From Balanoglossus misakiensis (lineage: Eukaryota; Hemichordata): a stretch of 64,000 nt of DNA. The DNA is taken from positions 4,526,001-4,590,000 of the forward strand of contig CM082598.2 of assembly GCA_040954595.2 (NCBI GenBank). The letters run 5' to 3'. Positions 1 to 13,564 of this stretch are shown here, in pieces. Within the stretch, counting starts at the first letter, position 1. Each line of letters starts with the position of its first letter. The notes under the pieces are model-generated. The model was given only the letters and a program-made list of their open reading frames with translations. It did not search any database and was not told the DNA's origin. A program made the position numbers and the translations under genes.

Positions 1-881
1 TTAACTGTTGCGTAACATTTGCCACTTTTGATATCGCGAAAATTTTGTGTTGTGAAAATTTCCAGTTTTACAGTTCATAGTATTTGCATTTATGTGAAGT
101 CTCTGCCGAAAAGAACGGGCATTTTTGGGAATGTTGTAGATCTGTAATCTTTCTAATGAAAAGGAAATCATGAAAACTTTGCATTTTGATTGATTTTGGA
201 AATTTTCCTTAACAACTGTTCATTAGCAATTCGACAAAATAACTGACTGGTTTATAATTTTTATGGTTTAATTCCTGTAAAGAGGTTACCGCTAACTTCT
301 TGGCCTTTGATGGAAGGCTTGTATGTCCTCTAAACGCAGGACAAAGGAAATTGGTTGTACGTCATGCGCTTACTGTATCAGAGAAAATTGGTTGGACATG
401 AATCGCTTTTCAAAGCTCGATTTCAGCTGAAATACAGAATCAAATGACGAAGCAAGAAAAGATGAAACTATAAGTCAGTGCCAGTGGCTAATACATGATT
501 GTAATGCTGAGGAAAGATTTCATCATCGTAAATGCATGCCTCTTTACGATTAAGTTAGACGAGGAGTTACTCTTGCAAAGCGGAAATGGCGCTCTGTTTT
601 ACGAGATTGCAAATACACTAGGCATGTAATCGTCTTATAAGGGTAATGTCAGGAAAATGCTGCAGGTTACAAATGTAAATTGCGACTACGCATCACGTAA
701 ATGTCAATAGCCATTTTCCACATGTGCCGCACGTAGTACGTGACGTCTTGTTAACATGTGACTAGGCCCTGATACGTAGACTTGCTCTAAAATAGCTCAG
801 TTTTCAAGGGATGATCACTATGCCAGAGGCGTGAGTGAGAATTCGACGATGCAAGGTTCTAGTGTACACGAAAACTATGAA

Positions 882-917
<36 letters not shown>

Positions 918-1395
918 AGAGAAGGGGGGAGGGGGGCAGACTAACAGTCAAACAGAGAGGGAGGTGAAGACAATGAAACCAAAGTGAGAAAGAGGGAGTG
1001 AGGAGAGCAGGATGGGAGGTGAAGACAAAGAGGGGGAGGTGAAGTCAAAGAAGCCAAAGAGAGATGGGGGTGGGGGCATGTGCTATCACATAGTCTCATC
1101 GTTGACCTAATACAGACAAGTCTTTTATTTATCTTTGTATATGCCCTGCATCAAGAAACAAGCTTGTAATTGTACACATCAAATGAAAGCTTCAAGTTGA
1201 TTAACCTAAAACTAGTCAAATTACTGACTTAGTTATTAGTTGGAGAGTACTTACATTGAAAACTGGTGATGTTGGATTGATATTATATTAAAACAAAAGA
1301 AACCTAAATGGAATGTATGGGGGCGCCATATACTGGTGGCACTTATAAAGTTACAAAATATGATAACAATATATTTTTTTATTTTCCATTCTTAG
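1..1395 (+). other. Cryptochrome intron (5' part outside window)
   Basis: No exon is recognisable before the acceptor at 1391-1395. A purine-only tract runs at about 880-1078. The first 60 bases look like a decayed end of the TA-flanked MITE family seen at 39023. Confidence 0.6.
880..1078. repeat. GA microsatellite and G/A-rich tract
   Basis: A (GA)n run at 880-907 is followed by an uninterrupted G run and then irregular GAGG/GAAG purine-rich sequence, inside a cryptochrome intron. It is simple sequence with no coding signal. Confidence 0.85.
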
Positions 1396-4300
1396 ATTCC
1401 TGTTGCAAAGTCTGGAAGACCTGGATCTGAGTCTCCGCAAGCTGAATTCCCGGTTATTTGTGATCCGTGGACAGCCCGCTGATGTCCTTCCCAGATTGTT
1501 TGGGGTGAGTTCGAATTAAGTTAGATTTCACACTTCTCTTCGCAGATGGAATTTTTGCAATATCAAAAGAGGTGACTGTTTTGGGATGATTAATTTTCAC
1601 ATTCTGTTATCTCTATTGTACATATTGTCTTTTGGGAGTATTTATTATTATGTTTTTTTGGCTCTTGTGAAGTTAGTGAAAATTTTCATTTAAACTTTAA
1701 TTCTATTATCTCTATTGTACATATTGTTCTTTTGGGAGTATTTATTATTATGTTTTTTTGGCTCTCGTGAAGTTAGTGAAAATTTTCATTTAAACTTTAA
1801 CAATACTTCTTTGTCTGTGTAAAATCCTCAGTGGTTTTATTGTTACTTTCATTATCAATAGGAATGGGAGGTTAGCCATCTGTCGTATGAGGAAGACTGT
1901 GAACCATTCGGAAGGGAACGTGATATGGCCATTAAGACTCTGGCCACTGAAGCTAGTGTCAATGTCATCATTCGACCATCGCATACTTTGTATGATCCTC
2001 TACAGTAAGTTTCAATTGCTTTGGTAACTTTATTGATTTAAAACCCTCTCACCACCATGGTTCAGTCCAAAGCCATTGTTTTTTCTATGGTAAGGTTGGA
2101 CCTCTAAAGAGAGAATGGGGGTGAAAGGGTTAAAAAGCTAGAAAAACTGTGCCTCCCTTACTATATCATAATTTTACAAAGAATGAGTTAATTTGAGGAT
2201 TTCTAAAACATTCTGTGAGACAGGCCTATATATTTGCATGTAGTGTGGATGGTTTTCATGAGTCGCCAGTGAGTTAGTTGAGTCAGTGGCGTGTCGTATG
2301 GGGCTTAGAAGGCACACTGCAATTTTGAACTAAGAATTTCATTTCAAGAAAGATTAATTCTCATACATGTAGTGGCCACTTTGTTACAGTCCCTGTGCAA
2401 TTAACATGTACAATATTTGACCTGTCTATAAAGGCCAGTTTAGGAAATTCCCTTGACTGGCCACTATAGACAGGTTGGACTGAATATAGAGGTGACTGCT
2501 ATATAGGGGTGGCCACTAAGAGGGGTTTGACTGTACATGTACTAATTATTTTGCCATTTGCGTGACAATTTCAGCATCATAAAAGCCAACGATGGACAAT
2601 TGGTGCTGACCTATCAGCGGTTCCAGAATGTCCTGCAGACTCTGCCTCTGCCAGACTACCCAGCTGAAATGATCACCTTCGACATGATCGAACATCTGGT
2701 CAGTCCCGTTGGGCATGACCACGACGACAAGTTCGGTGTTCCAACTCTGGAGGAACTTGGTAAGTATTTGCATTTTACAATAAAACACTTTCATATCAAA
2801 AGTAGCTAAACTGTGAACTGTACTGTGTGAAATTTGGCTGAACCAAGAACTATCTTCCATCTTCTACATTTTCATATATTAAGTCGCTTCATTGATCTCA
2901 GTATAGTGCTAGACACATACTGGAAAACCTGTCTAAACCGGACATTAAAGGGACTGAGAATAATATTCAGTTTACAGAGGTGTCTGGTTTATAGAGGTTC
3001 TTTTAACATATGGTTCTATGAAGCAGGGACTGGACAGGGTGTTCGGTGTAGATAAGTTTTCCGGATATACCGGTAGACAGGGGTTTGGTTTAGACAGGTT
3101 TATACTGTACATTTCTCATGTACATGTATGTCTGAAGTCTTTTTACACACTCTGAATTTCTTGAATGCATTTGAATTCATGATTTCGCCCATTGACAATG
3201 ATGTTACACGTATGTTATAATGATGAACCTTTTTGTGTTATTGTAGGATTTGATACTGATGATATACCACAAGTGACATGGGTTGGAGGAGAAACTGAAG
3301 CCAAGGCCAGATTGGAACGCCACTTGGAGAGAAAGGTAATTTTTGTAATGAGAAATTTTCTTATATCAACACAGGTGACTGTTTTGCAACAGTTCATTTT
3401 CATGTTCTTTTATATCACTAACTGCATTGTCAAAATTCTATTTATCGACTATTTATTTCGAATATTCTGGCTCATACAAAATTGATCTTTCGCAAAAACG
3501 TCCTGTTTTACAGTAATTACGAAGTAAAAACCAAGCAATATCAGAACCAACTTGATGTAAATTGAATGAAAATATAAGAACTTAGACTCTATATGATTTT
3601 TAGTAATATCCAGAGCTAATACCAGATTTAACAGGACTTATCTTATTCGAACATTTACAAACATTCTCCTCATATATGGTACGTCAAAATATTACAGTAG
3701 AGCTCTGTTAAACCTAGCTATCTGGAATCATAATTTTTTCTCTCTCCCATCTGACAATTTTTACAGAATGTTTACCGCCCATGTCGATTTGACATCTCAT
3801 TAATTTCATTTTGCACACTTTTCAGGCTTGGGTTGCCAATTTCGAGAAACCTAAAATGACCCCCCAGTCTCTGGTGAACACCAACACTGGATTGAGTCCA
3901 TATCTGCGATTCGGCTGCCTGTCTGCCCGTTTGTTTTATTGGAAACTGACTGAGCTGTACAGAAAGGTGAGTGTAAGCCATATATGACTGACACAAGCGT
4001 AATTAATTCCGAACTTGGCGCTGTGTGTCGTTACTAGTGAAAGGAACATAGGGGCTTGACTTCGCATCTGATGAAAAACCCCTAAGGTGCAACGCGCAGG
4101 AAATACTGTAAAACACTGTATTATTTGGCGAAAATTTATTGCTCGCAAAAAATAAAGTGTTTTACAGTAATAGTGCCTTCAGTGAGTGGCATTGCATTAT
4201 GGGACAAGACGGAAAATGTCTATTGTAAGGAATGATTCTTGATTGTTTCTTAGTTGTCTATACCAGTACACAATGTTCACAAGTAACCGAAATTTCTACT

Positions 4301-7300
4301 CTACTGCATCTGACAGATCATTGGCTCAAAATTTTCATGCCCGAGTCAGAAATGACACGAAAAGATACTTATAATAATCTCACAAATTGTAACTCTCTAC
4401 TTTTTAGGTGAAGAAGAAGCAACAACCCCCGATGTCACTACACGGCCAGTTACTTTGGCGAGAATTCTTCTACACAGCTGCCACAAACAATCCAAACTTT
4501 GACAAGATGATGGGCAACCCAATCTGTGTGCAGATCCCGTGGGATAAGAATAAACAGTATGTCTACAAATGGGCAGAGGTAAGAAAGATTCCAACACCAT
4601 TACATTTTTGTAGTTACAATGTACAGTCATTTGTCACCACCTGTGTTAAAAAAATTAAATCAATTTGTGCCAAACCAGAGACTCTGGTTACAAAAATTGT
4701 ATACAGTCCCTACCATAAGCCAGTGTGCTATCCTAACAACGGACAAGATGGCGGCGACCATAGTCTGGGTCGGAGATCGGGAAAAGTCAGAAATTGGGTG
4801 AAAAGAAGGGACAAAACTAAAGTCTACTGGTGCGGTGCGCATGAAACATAGAAGGAAACAAAAGCAATCCACTATTTGATTGTGTCGAATGCAAAATTTG
4901 CAGAACGTTTGGATTCGACGTTATGTGTGTTTCACAAAATTATGTACATTTGCATAAGATGAATGCCATGTATATATCTCAATGCCGTACTTCAATAGAG
5001 CTGCATCTGATGTGATATTCTACCGCTAACCTTTCAGGCCATAACCGGATTTCCGTGGATAGATGCCATCATGACTCAACTCAAACAGGAGGGATGGATC
5101 CACAATCTGCTACGTCACGCAACAGTCTGTTTTTTGACCCGAGGGAATCTCTGGATCAGTTGGGAGGAAGGCATGAAGGTCAGATCAAAATATCTTTTTC
5201 TAAAATTTTTTAAAAACATTGATTATTTATTAAGATGATGAATAAATTATATGTATTAATTAAGTGTATAATTTTTATAAATTTCCAAAAAAAATGTTTT
5301 AAAAAAGGTTTATAAGAATACCACTCCAATGCAAACACTGATCAAGGCTTGTGTTCAAATTCTTATGTTTATGTATGCTACGTATTATGAAGAGTAAGAC
5401 ATGTTGGTGTTTTTGTGGTTAGGTTTAGCCGAGCACCTTTCTTGCAACGATTGCTTTCACTCAAAGTGGTAAGTACTGCACAGTACAGGGATAGGGATGT
5501 GTTCTTTTTAAAGCCCCATTAGCTGTATCTTTTTGTATCGAACACTGTTAGCAAACTACAACTTTGCGTACGACAGATAAATATTTTTCAACTTGCAATT
5601 CAAAATGGCCGCCGCCGGCAAGTAGGCTGTGGTCTCGTGGAAGAACGGTCACAAATTTTGTAAACATGCAAGAACATAAGTCAGTGTCACAAAATTGTGT
5701 ACAAAAAACTATGTACCATCTACAAGTACACACTTCATTTCGATTGTGCTTTAACTCACATGATTGGTGTTTTAAAATGGCAGTACATTTCAAATGTGCC
5801 TGAATTTATTGACTCATAACCGTCGCGAACCTTTCAAAACAATCTCCGAATGGAATATATTAAATGCAAAAACTATACAGCTACAGGGGCTTTGAATTTT
5901 ATTTTTGTAGGATTGTGTAAGAATAACAACTGCAAAGAAACTATCAAAACAAGTGTTTATTCTCTGAAATAATTTATCACTGCTAATTACTCGTATACCC
6001 TGGTAAGACCCCCGTCCCTTTTGCAAATGAATTTCATGCAATTCATAATTATACTTGTGAAACCATATTTGAAATAAGATACAAAACACAAGCCTTGTTA
6101 AGTCAGTAAGAGTGGCAGAAATTCGGGAACATTCAATATCATCAACTCATTAATTTGTATTAACGTCAAGCTCAGAATTTGGATAAGTTAATTGTTTCTT
6201 TAAATATCTTGACCAAGGTAATTGTTGCTTTGATGTACAGTGTTCGCCCCAGAACAATCTGCTGATATCTTGTAAATTTGTGGAAAAAAACAATTGAAAT
6301 TGTTATCATAAGAATAAGTTATATTGATATGCAAATTAAAAATAGTTATCATTACAATTGATTATTTTGTTATGCAAATTAGCTGATACTGGGGAGAACA
6401 CTGACATTGTGAATGTATGCATGAATGGTATACATGTGTCTATGTATACTCCAAGTGCCAATTCGAGTGGTGCAGTATGTTGTATAGCGAAGCATAGTGT
6501 TGTTGCTCCTTGTCGCAGCTTGCGTTAAACAGCAATTGAGTCGGCGTACATGCTCTACGATATCTATCGAGGTTATAATAAGCAATTTGCATGGACTACA
6601 TCGTTTAGTGTTTGGAATGCTTTGTTACAGTATGTGTGCGTGACTTTACAGAACACCACTCATGATGTACATACTTCGCAGATATTTAAAAAGTCTGAAA
6701 ATGTGATCAAAAGATTCTCATCACAAATTTTGATTTGCTTTTGACTACAGTATTCCCTTGCACATATCTACATACATTTTTAATACAACACATCACTTTC
6801 AGAATATTGTGTACACTTAAAAACTACCGAACAATGATATTTATATTTGCATTTGGGCCAAAACAAAATGGCCGCCGGGTAGTCGTGTTTGGATTTGATG
6901 AAAACAAAATTTATCTTTGATATGTGCATCATACTACATTTCTCTTGCATCAAATTTGAATTAAATCAGTACAGGCATTTTATTAATGGTTCCGGCATAC
7001 ATACACATACAGACATATACATGCACGCACGCACACACACACACACACACACATGCATACTACACAAACATACACTACACGCACACATACATACATATAC
7101 ATATGCACACATGCAAGGATAATCAAGACTGTGTCCCCAAAAACTAAAAAAAGCTGACAAGTACTGAATTTGTAATGCTGCACTGTAAAACTTCAATACA
7201 AAAGAATTTGGGGTATTATATTGAATTTCTATTTATATTACTATTTATATATATTTTTTTCAGTGTAACTATCTTTGTGTCAACTTAAAACCCCACAAAT

Positions 7301-10300
7301 TCTTTCCCCCCAAATTGCATTGTATTGAAAATCATGAGTTGTGTAGTGTACATCACAGACAATCTGAATGTTTCATATTTTATCTCACTGAACTACTCAC
7401 ACAAAATCAGTTTTTTTTCTTTTTCTTTGTCTGATTTGAGCTTATTCTCCAGGTTTTGAGCCGGTTTCTCTCTGGGTTTAGAAACTTCGTCAGATTTTGG
7501 GTTGTGTCATGTCCCTCGGGCAGTGTCAGTCTTCGTCAGTGATCACCTGATCCTTGTTGTCCACCAGGAGGGAGTATACTGTTATACGTTCCACTTGACA
7601 GCCTGTGATATCTGAAATACATTGCATACATTCAAGAAAAACAAGTAGCACGCGTTTCATGCACAATACAATGGCAAACGTGAGAAATGAAAATTCACAA
7701 TTTAAGTAATAGTCGATAGACAGAAGGAACTGAATTATCAAGATGGGCACTGAATTCGCGACAATAATATTAATATATTCGCACCAGACATGCCAAATAT
7801 GCCTATAATTATATACATTTCCAGATACATATCAGATTATTCTTCCAATAGCACAATTATGAATAATGTTTCTGTGCATGTAAGCATTTTCAGTAGATTT
7901 ATAATTTACTTGAAATTAGCAAGAAAAGCTAAAATGAAATAGATTTATGTAAATTCACTTTGTTTTTCATTTTCTGTTTATATCTATTCTTTTCTGGGCA
8001 ATGTTTTGAATCATTTTGTTTTAAAAAGATAGCTGACGTGTTAGCGAACAATTATGAGTTTTCATATATACATAGCTTCATTTCTCGCCATGCCATACTA
8101 TTGTCGTTTAATATTGTGCTACAGTTTCCATGTACTCTATTAAAAAGAGTACTGAATGTATGGGATGTATATAAACAATCTTCAGATACAGATCCGGAAT
8201 TATTTTTCAAACTTAAAAGTTAAATGTTATTTCCAACAGGGTATTGTTGCTAGTTTTTGCTATTTAAAAATTCAAGGGAAATCTAACTTACTGATAACAA
8301 GAAAGATGATTTTAGCCGTAATATTTGGTTTTTGTTAAGCATAACACTTTTGAGTTTTAAGACAGTTATTTCATTCGGTCTTAAAAGTATGTTGTTTTTG
8401 ACCATGGATTCTCAGGACTTTCATTGCCGTAGCAAAAATCTGCAAAACTTTTAGATATATATCAAAAATTCTTTACAGTTGCATTTTTGCATGATATAAA
8501 AAGATCAAATTATAAATCTGCAGTGTTTATAAGCAATTTATTTTTTAACGGTCGCAAAGATGTTTACTTTTTTTACTCAACCTTATTTATAATACATTAA
8601 AATTGGTTATCTTTTTGGTTTCTCAAAATAGTGAATTGAGATTTGAATTGAGAACTTAAAAATTTTCAAAAAATTAGCCTAAATCAGAAATTGATACTTA
8701 GGCAAGAGACCATTATGGTTACACATTTAAGACAGTTTCGGAAGAGTGGAAAAAAAATGCAAAAACATGCAAATAATACCCTGATGTGGAATTAACATTC
8801 CGATAGAGGTCATCCTGTCGTTTCTGTACTTTGTGGAGTTTTCAGCAGGGGCAGTGGACATGGTCTGCATGTAACATTCCACGTGAACTGCAATCCATTA
8901 TCTCTGACTGAAACAATTCGTGTTTACTGTCACCCCTCCATTTACTGTGCCGTGAAATGATCCTTTGGATGGAGTGAGACCCAGATCATTTCAGGATACA
9001 TGGGTGTAGGGTTGGAATGATTAAATATCATAAATAACCTGGCAGGCTGAATTTAAATGTATTTGCCACAAAGCCAATGAAAGACCATGTCTTTGGTTGC
9101 TATGGAAATTCCCTAGGAACACGTGCTTTTTAAGGGATTGTTGCTAGGTAATATCCAAGGAAGCTAAGTCTTGGTCTCTGATTGGTTGTGTGGTCAATAC
9201 TTCTAATGGACGTCTAGAGTAGATGTTTGAGCTTGGCGAGTTATTTTGATATTGAATAGATTCTTGTTTTTTTGGTTGGTGGGCCTTTGTATTAGTCATA
9301 TGAGTATACAGCTGAAGATTACTTAGATCGTTCAGTTAATTAGCACCACAACTGTGCTCTGCTCAGTTGTGTCACTTTCTAGACAGATCATCAGGCATCT
9401 CTGTCATGTTTGAAGGCGAGCCCCGGGCAACTTTGACAAAAAAAATGGACGCCGCCTTCCTCCGTCGCACAGCAGCTCCTAACGCTGTCTTTCTCTCTCT
9501 CTGTGTCTGACCGCCTGCCTGTAAAGTGGCAAAACATGGCATAGCAGATTTGTGTTGCTAATGAACTCTACGACCTGGGCAAATTTCAGTTGTATTGTGA
9601 CTGACACAACTAATGTTAATGCCTTGAATTTTCAGCTTTACTGGCTCCTGTGTACCCATGATAAACGTGAGCTGATGTTGTATTGATACAATGTGTGCCT
9701 GTGTTGGTGTTTTTGTCTACGGACAGATGGTATTGATGAAAACTGCATGAGCTTCAGTGTCAGTAACTGCCATCATATAATAGAGTTATACCCATCCATA
9801 TTCTAAACATCATAGATGAAATATCCCCAAAAGACCCAGAAAATCATGTGTTGCCAAAATCCTAAGCTTATTCGTGCCTAATATTACGTTTCTGCAAGTC
9901 TAAACCCCCAGGAATTACTATTTTGTACTCGCATAGCAAAACTGACAATCACATATCAGCTAATATCATACAATAGTGCAATATAATGTTATAGTTGACT
10001 AATATGTAACTTAAACAGCATACATGCATAGATGGAAAACAGTAGGAATCTTAATTACATTGTTAACATTTATTGTCTTTAATAATAAATATCTAAAAAG
10101 CTTTATGAGAATATTTAATGGAAAGGAATGTCAGAAATTTAAAATTGAATTATATTATAGCTGTCAAGACTAAACGTACTTTATTATGTTTATCAATTTG
10201 TTTGATATTCTAGAAAAAATTGAAACTAACTTTGTATTGTAGCAATAACTATTCAGAGCAGTAACAGAGATTGAAAATCTTTTGCTCACCAGAAAGAGTT

Positions 10301-13300
10301 GTATTTCGTTCTTTTTTTATAAAGTATTCATGTTTCAAGGATATTTTTTAAATTCTGACTGACCCACGTGCACAGAAACAAAACAGATGTTAACTTCACC
10401 CCATACATAATATTAAAAATATACAAGTTTTTAGATCTCCAATATACAGATTTTGAACATGATAATATAATTTACAATAATTTAATAATAATGTCGGGTA
10501 ACATTATTACCCCATATATAAAATAGACAAATTTTTAAATCTCCAATATACAGATTTTGAACATAATGAGAGAATTTACAATAATTTAGTAATAATGTCA
10601 GGTGTAATGTTGTTTGATTGACCATGATAAGTTGAGCTCAAAATAGGATTAAAAGCTTTGCATGTTTGCATGTTAGCATACCGGTAGTGCTGTGCATGAA
10701 ATCGGTTCTGCATGACAGCATACCGAAGATGACAACATTTGAACATTAGTTCAGATTGTAATATATGACAGACGTGGCCATGCTTATACCACACAGGAGC
10801 CACTAAAGTGTATTAATTTTGATCAGCCAATGACCAAATAGCTTTCTGGATTCCTTGGCTATTCGGAGAAAATGGTACAGAAATTCAGAAATGCTATTTT
10901 GTGATTGGTTCAGTGAAATGCATATGAAAATTCATTCAATTAACATTAACTTCCAGGTTGGGGGGTGATGTTGCCGGATGGAACAGTGTAAGTACGGGCC
11001 CCTTGGTATGTTGTTGTCGCCAGAAATGAAACTACAACCAGAGCCTTGCACCAGAATATGACGTGTTAGACTGGCGGACCGTTTAGCCGGAGTTGCATCT
11101 TAGCGATGATGCTCAGTATAAAAAGTTATAGGCATCTGTCGCACTCACTCATGCCCACACACACACACACACGCACTTGCACACACACACACATAATAAT
11201 ATAGTCATAACTACTAGAAACTAGGAAAAGATATATACTCACAATAGTTGAATAGGGTCTAATGTCCAAACCCCTCATGTAACGTCACATGATTTGCAGG
11301 TGATACAGTGCAAATATATAGAAATATAAAACTTTTAATTTAAGTCTTATTTTTCTGATCATGCATTAACTGTTGACCAAATCTAGGGATAACTATACTG
11401 GCATAAAAGTGCACAATTTCCAATATCAATTATTAGTTAAAAGTTTTGGAATTGAAATTGCTTATTATAAGAAATCGATTTTCCCAATAACCTCCAACCA
11501 TTTCTCTTTGCCTTGACTGCACTACTCTATGCATATAGAAATATAAACCACCAAAAAAAAACATTTCTTCTGCCATGACAACTAGACACAATCTGAACAA
11601 TCTCAAGTACTTTAAGGTTTTGGAGAACATAATTCAACTATAGGTTCATTTTTTAATACAGATTAAATTATTTGACATCCAAGATTTTAGCTAGCTGATA
11701 TCCGTGACAATTATTGCAGGTCTTGATTTTCAAAAATTCTAGTCTGAACTGCTAATGCACTTCGATATAAACCACTAACAAATTAAATTGATTTCACTTG
11801 CTCTGTTTGTTAAAACAATTTTTAGGCTCTTAGCGTAATTCTAATTCACACCGGTTTCCTTGCACGAGTTGGTTAGGGAGACCGCACCAGGTCCACCTAG
11901 CCAAACCTTGCAGAACGGACGATGCCAGAACCTAGCTAGGATTTAACCATTCCCCCAACGGAGTAATTATTGAAACAAACACACACATGAGAGTATCATA
12001 CAAGATGCAAACGGGGCCATAATTGGCTATGCGGTCATTAGTCGAACATACTCATGTCTGATTCAAGGCTATCATTTTGCTCTGCTGATATGTGGTACTG
12101 CCACATTTGATTTTGAGTAAAATTTCTTACACAAAAACTGAACTGGATAAGAAAATAATTATCCAGTTCATCCCTACTATCGAACTGATCTGCAGAAATG
12201 ATCGAAAATAAAAAGTTCGTATTATTCAACTTTTTTTTCGTCTTTTATCTCTTTTTCCCAAATGATTGTTTAGGTATTTGAGGAATACCTTTTGGATGCC
12301 GACTGGAGTGTAAATGCCGGAATGTGGATGTGGTTGTCCTGCAGCTCATTTTTCCAGCAGTTTTTCCATTGTTACTGCCCGGTTGGATTTGGGAAACGCA
12401 CAGACCCCAGTGGTGACTACATCAGGTAAATTGGAAGGTGTATGAGCATTGTCCCTGTTCTGTTTATTTTAGTTTTGTGGTGGGGACAGTTATGTGAATG
12501 ATCAGTTATCTTATGGGGTTTGCTGATGGGTGTGTTGGATTGGTAAATGATGAAAAAAAAGTCTTTAAAATGTAATGTTCAGCTGGCACCAGCGTTAACA
12601 TTTAGATACAGACTAAAGGGTTTATTTACCTTCCTTGACCATGGCAAGATGTCTAAATGCTGATGAATACCAGTTATTGTGAATAATTAATTATGTTTGA
12701 TTACTTGCCACTTTGGCTAATATCTAATTTGAATACTGGCAGAATTTATTTGCATAATAGTAGTGTGATATTTAGTTGGATTGTGAATTAATCCAATTGT
12801 ACGTCTTCCATGAGATCTTCATCTAGGTTTTATGATTTTAACAATGTTTCTCTTTTTTCAGGCGATATCTTCCTATACTTAAGAACTTTCCAACCAAGTA
12901 CATATATGAACCTTGGCTTGCTCCAAAGGAAGTGCAGGTAGCCTCAAAGTGTATTATTGGTGTAGACTACCCACTGCCAATGGTGGATCATGCTGAAACA
13001 GGTCGTATCAACATAGAGAGAATGAAACAGGTGTACCAGAAACTCAGCAAATATGGCGGACCAAGTAAGCCTCATTCATTTCTGTCATTGGAATTAAGTG
13101 TATGGATATCACGTGAAAACTTTTTGAAGATTGTTGTTACCAGTACATGTACATTGGAAAACATCCAATATGGTTGCCCGGCGGCCATTTTATTATAATT
13201 GTGTCTTAAGTCCTTATTCAGGGAATCCCAGTTTGGCTATAAATTAACTCAGCCAAGCCGAATTTTGTTAACATTTATACTTTGCACAAGGACAGTGTAC

Positions 13301-13564
13301 ATATGGACACGTATATGTACATGCCCTGTGACCTGATCCAATATGGCAGCCATTTTGATACAAATTTTCTCTCTGTTAACATTAACATTAACAGGCTTGC
13401 TAGCAACAGTGCCAAGTTCAAAGGCTGCAACAGCCGGTCCTGAGTCGTCTCACATGTTCAGCAGCCCCGGCTCGCAGTCGGTTCAACGAAACGATCCCGG
13501 CCCGAGTACAAGCAACCACAGTGCTGCCAGAGTAAAAACTACACATGCCTACATGCCGACGTGA
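1396..13564 (+). CDS. CRY: Vertebrate-type (type II) cryptochrome, 3' ten exons
   Basis: Photolyase/cryptochrome-family flavoprotein; type II animal members repress CLOCK:BMAL1 in the circadian loop. Exons: 1396-1504, 1862-2004, 2575-2759, 3247-3335, 3826-3966, 4408-4578, 5038-5178, 12274-12425, 12862-13064, 13395-13564. All have AG/GT borders, and phases join to 500 residues plus a stop. Hallmarks in order: [116 protein letters not shown]. The [10 protein letters not shown] stretch and the LLATVPS start of the tail match CRY1/2 rather than (6-4) photolyase. The flavin-side Asn (SVNAG) and the Trp electron-transfer residues are present. The C-terminal tail is short, Ser/Thr-rich and unconserved. 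The first exon(s), about 53 residues ending before RFLLQ, are outside the window. Oddities: HNLLRH replaces the usual HHLARH, AITG replaces GRTG, and one intron is 7.1 kb. Confidence 0.93.
1602..1800. repeat. 99-bp tandem duplication
   Basis: Two copies (1602-1700 and 1701-1800) are almost identical, both ending in TAAACTTTAA. They lie just upstream of the cryptochrome exon at 1862. The unit resembles a decayed part of the TA-flanked MITE family (GGCTCTCGTGAAG...GTGAAAATTT). Confidence 0.85.
2040..2134. mobile_element. ~90-bp MITE, family 'AACCCTTTCACCCC'
   Basis: A short element has inverted ends (AACCCTCTCACC and GGGTGAAAGGGTTA). Related copies in the window: 14325-14420, 25435-25522, 33793-33885, 36469-36560 and 41218-41309. 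The internal core 'GAAAACAATGGATTTGG' or its complement is shared. Confidence 0.75.
4106..4167. mobile_element. Internally deleted TA-flanked MITE (62 bp)
   Basis: Both terminal repeats of the family (CTGTAAAACACT and AAAGTGTTTTACAG) are kept, with TA on each side (4104-4105 and 4168-4169). Almost the whole ~208-bp interior seen at 39023-39230 is missing. It lies in a cryptochrome intron. Confidence 0.8.
4655..4912. mobile_element. ~250-300-bp repeat, 'ACAAGATGGCGG' family
   Basis: The shared sequence includes CCAGAGACTCTGGTTAC, ACAAGATGGCGGCGACC, a GGGAAAAG...GGGTGAAAAG block and GCGCATGAAA. Other copies: 24055-24300, 24643-24947, 42102-42411 (opposite orientation) and a fragment at 38892-38990. 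The inverted ends carry GACGAGCT/AGCTCGTC in the longer copies. It lies in a cryptochrome intron. Confidence 0.7.
6238..6403. mobile_element. Palindromic MITE
   Basis: Imperfect inverted ends CAGTGTTCGCCCCAG and CTGGGGAGAACACTG bound an AT-rich interior of about 166 bp, with further internal complementarity (GCTGATAT / AGCTGATAC). A decayed terminal fragment resembling it is near 22840. Confidence 0.7.
7002..7112. repeat. (CA)n / (CATA)n microsatellite
   Basis: Interrupted CACACA and CATACA tracts lie in the large cryptochrome intron. The apparent ORFs across it are repeat translations. Confidence 0.85.

Larger units (their letters stand above)
5179..12273 (+). other. 7.1-kb cryptochrome intron
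   Basis: It lies between exon 5038-5178 (donor GTCAGA) and exon 12274-12425. No exon or gene was recognised inside. It holds a palindromic element at 6238-6403, a CA/TA-rich microsatellite near 7002-7112, a short CA repeat near 11155-11195, and three CACGTG hexamers (8880, 9120, 10365). The rest is AT-rich and featureless to me. Confidence 0.75.

Noticed and set aside
4408-4851. 147-residue + strand ORF
   Set aside because: Cryptochrome exon 4408-4578 followed by read-through into intron and the 'ACAAGATGGCGG' repeat.
7526-7750. Possible - strand gene in the large cryptochrome intron
   Set aside because: 74-residue ORF without recognisable domain or splice context; consistent with chance.
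11860-11960. Possible tRNA-like segment (GTTGGTTAGGGAGACCGC)
   Set aside because: No acceptor stem pairing or TTCRANNC box at the right spacing.
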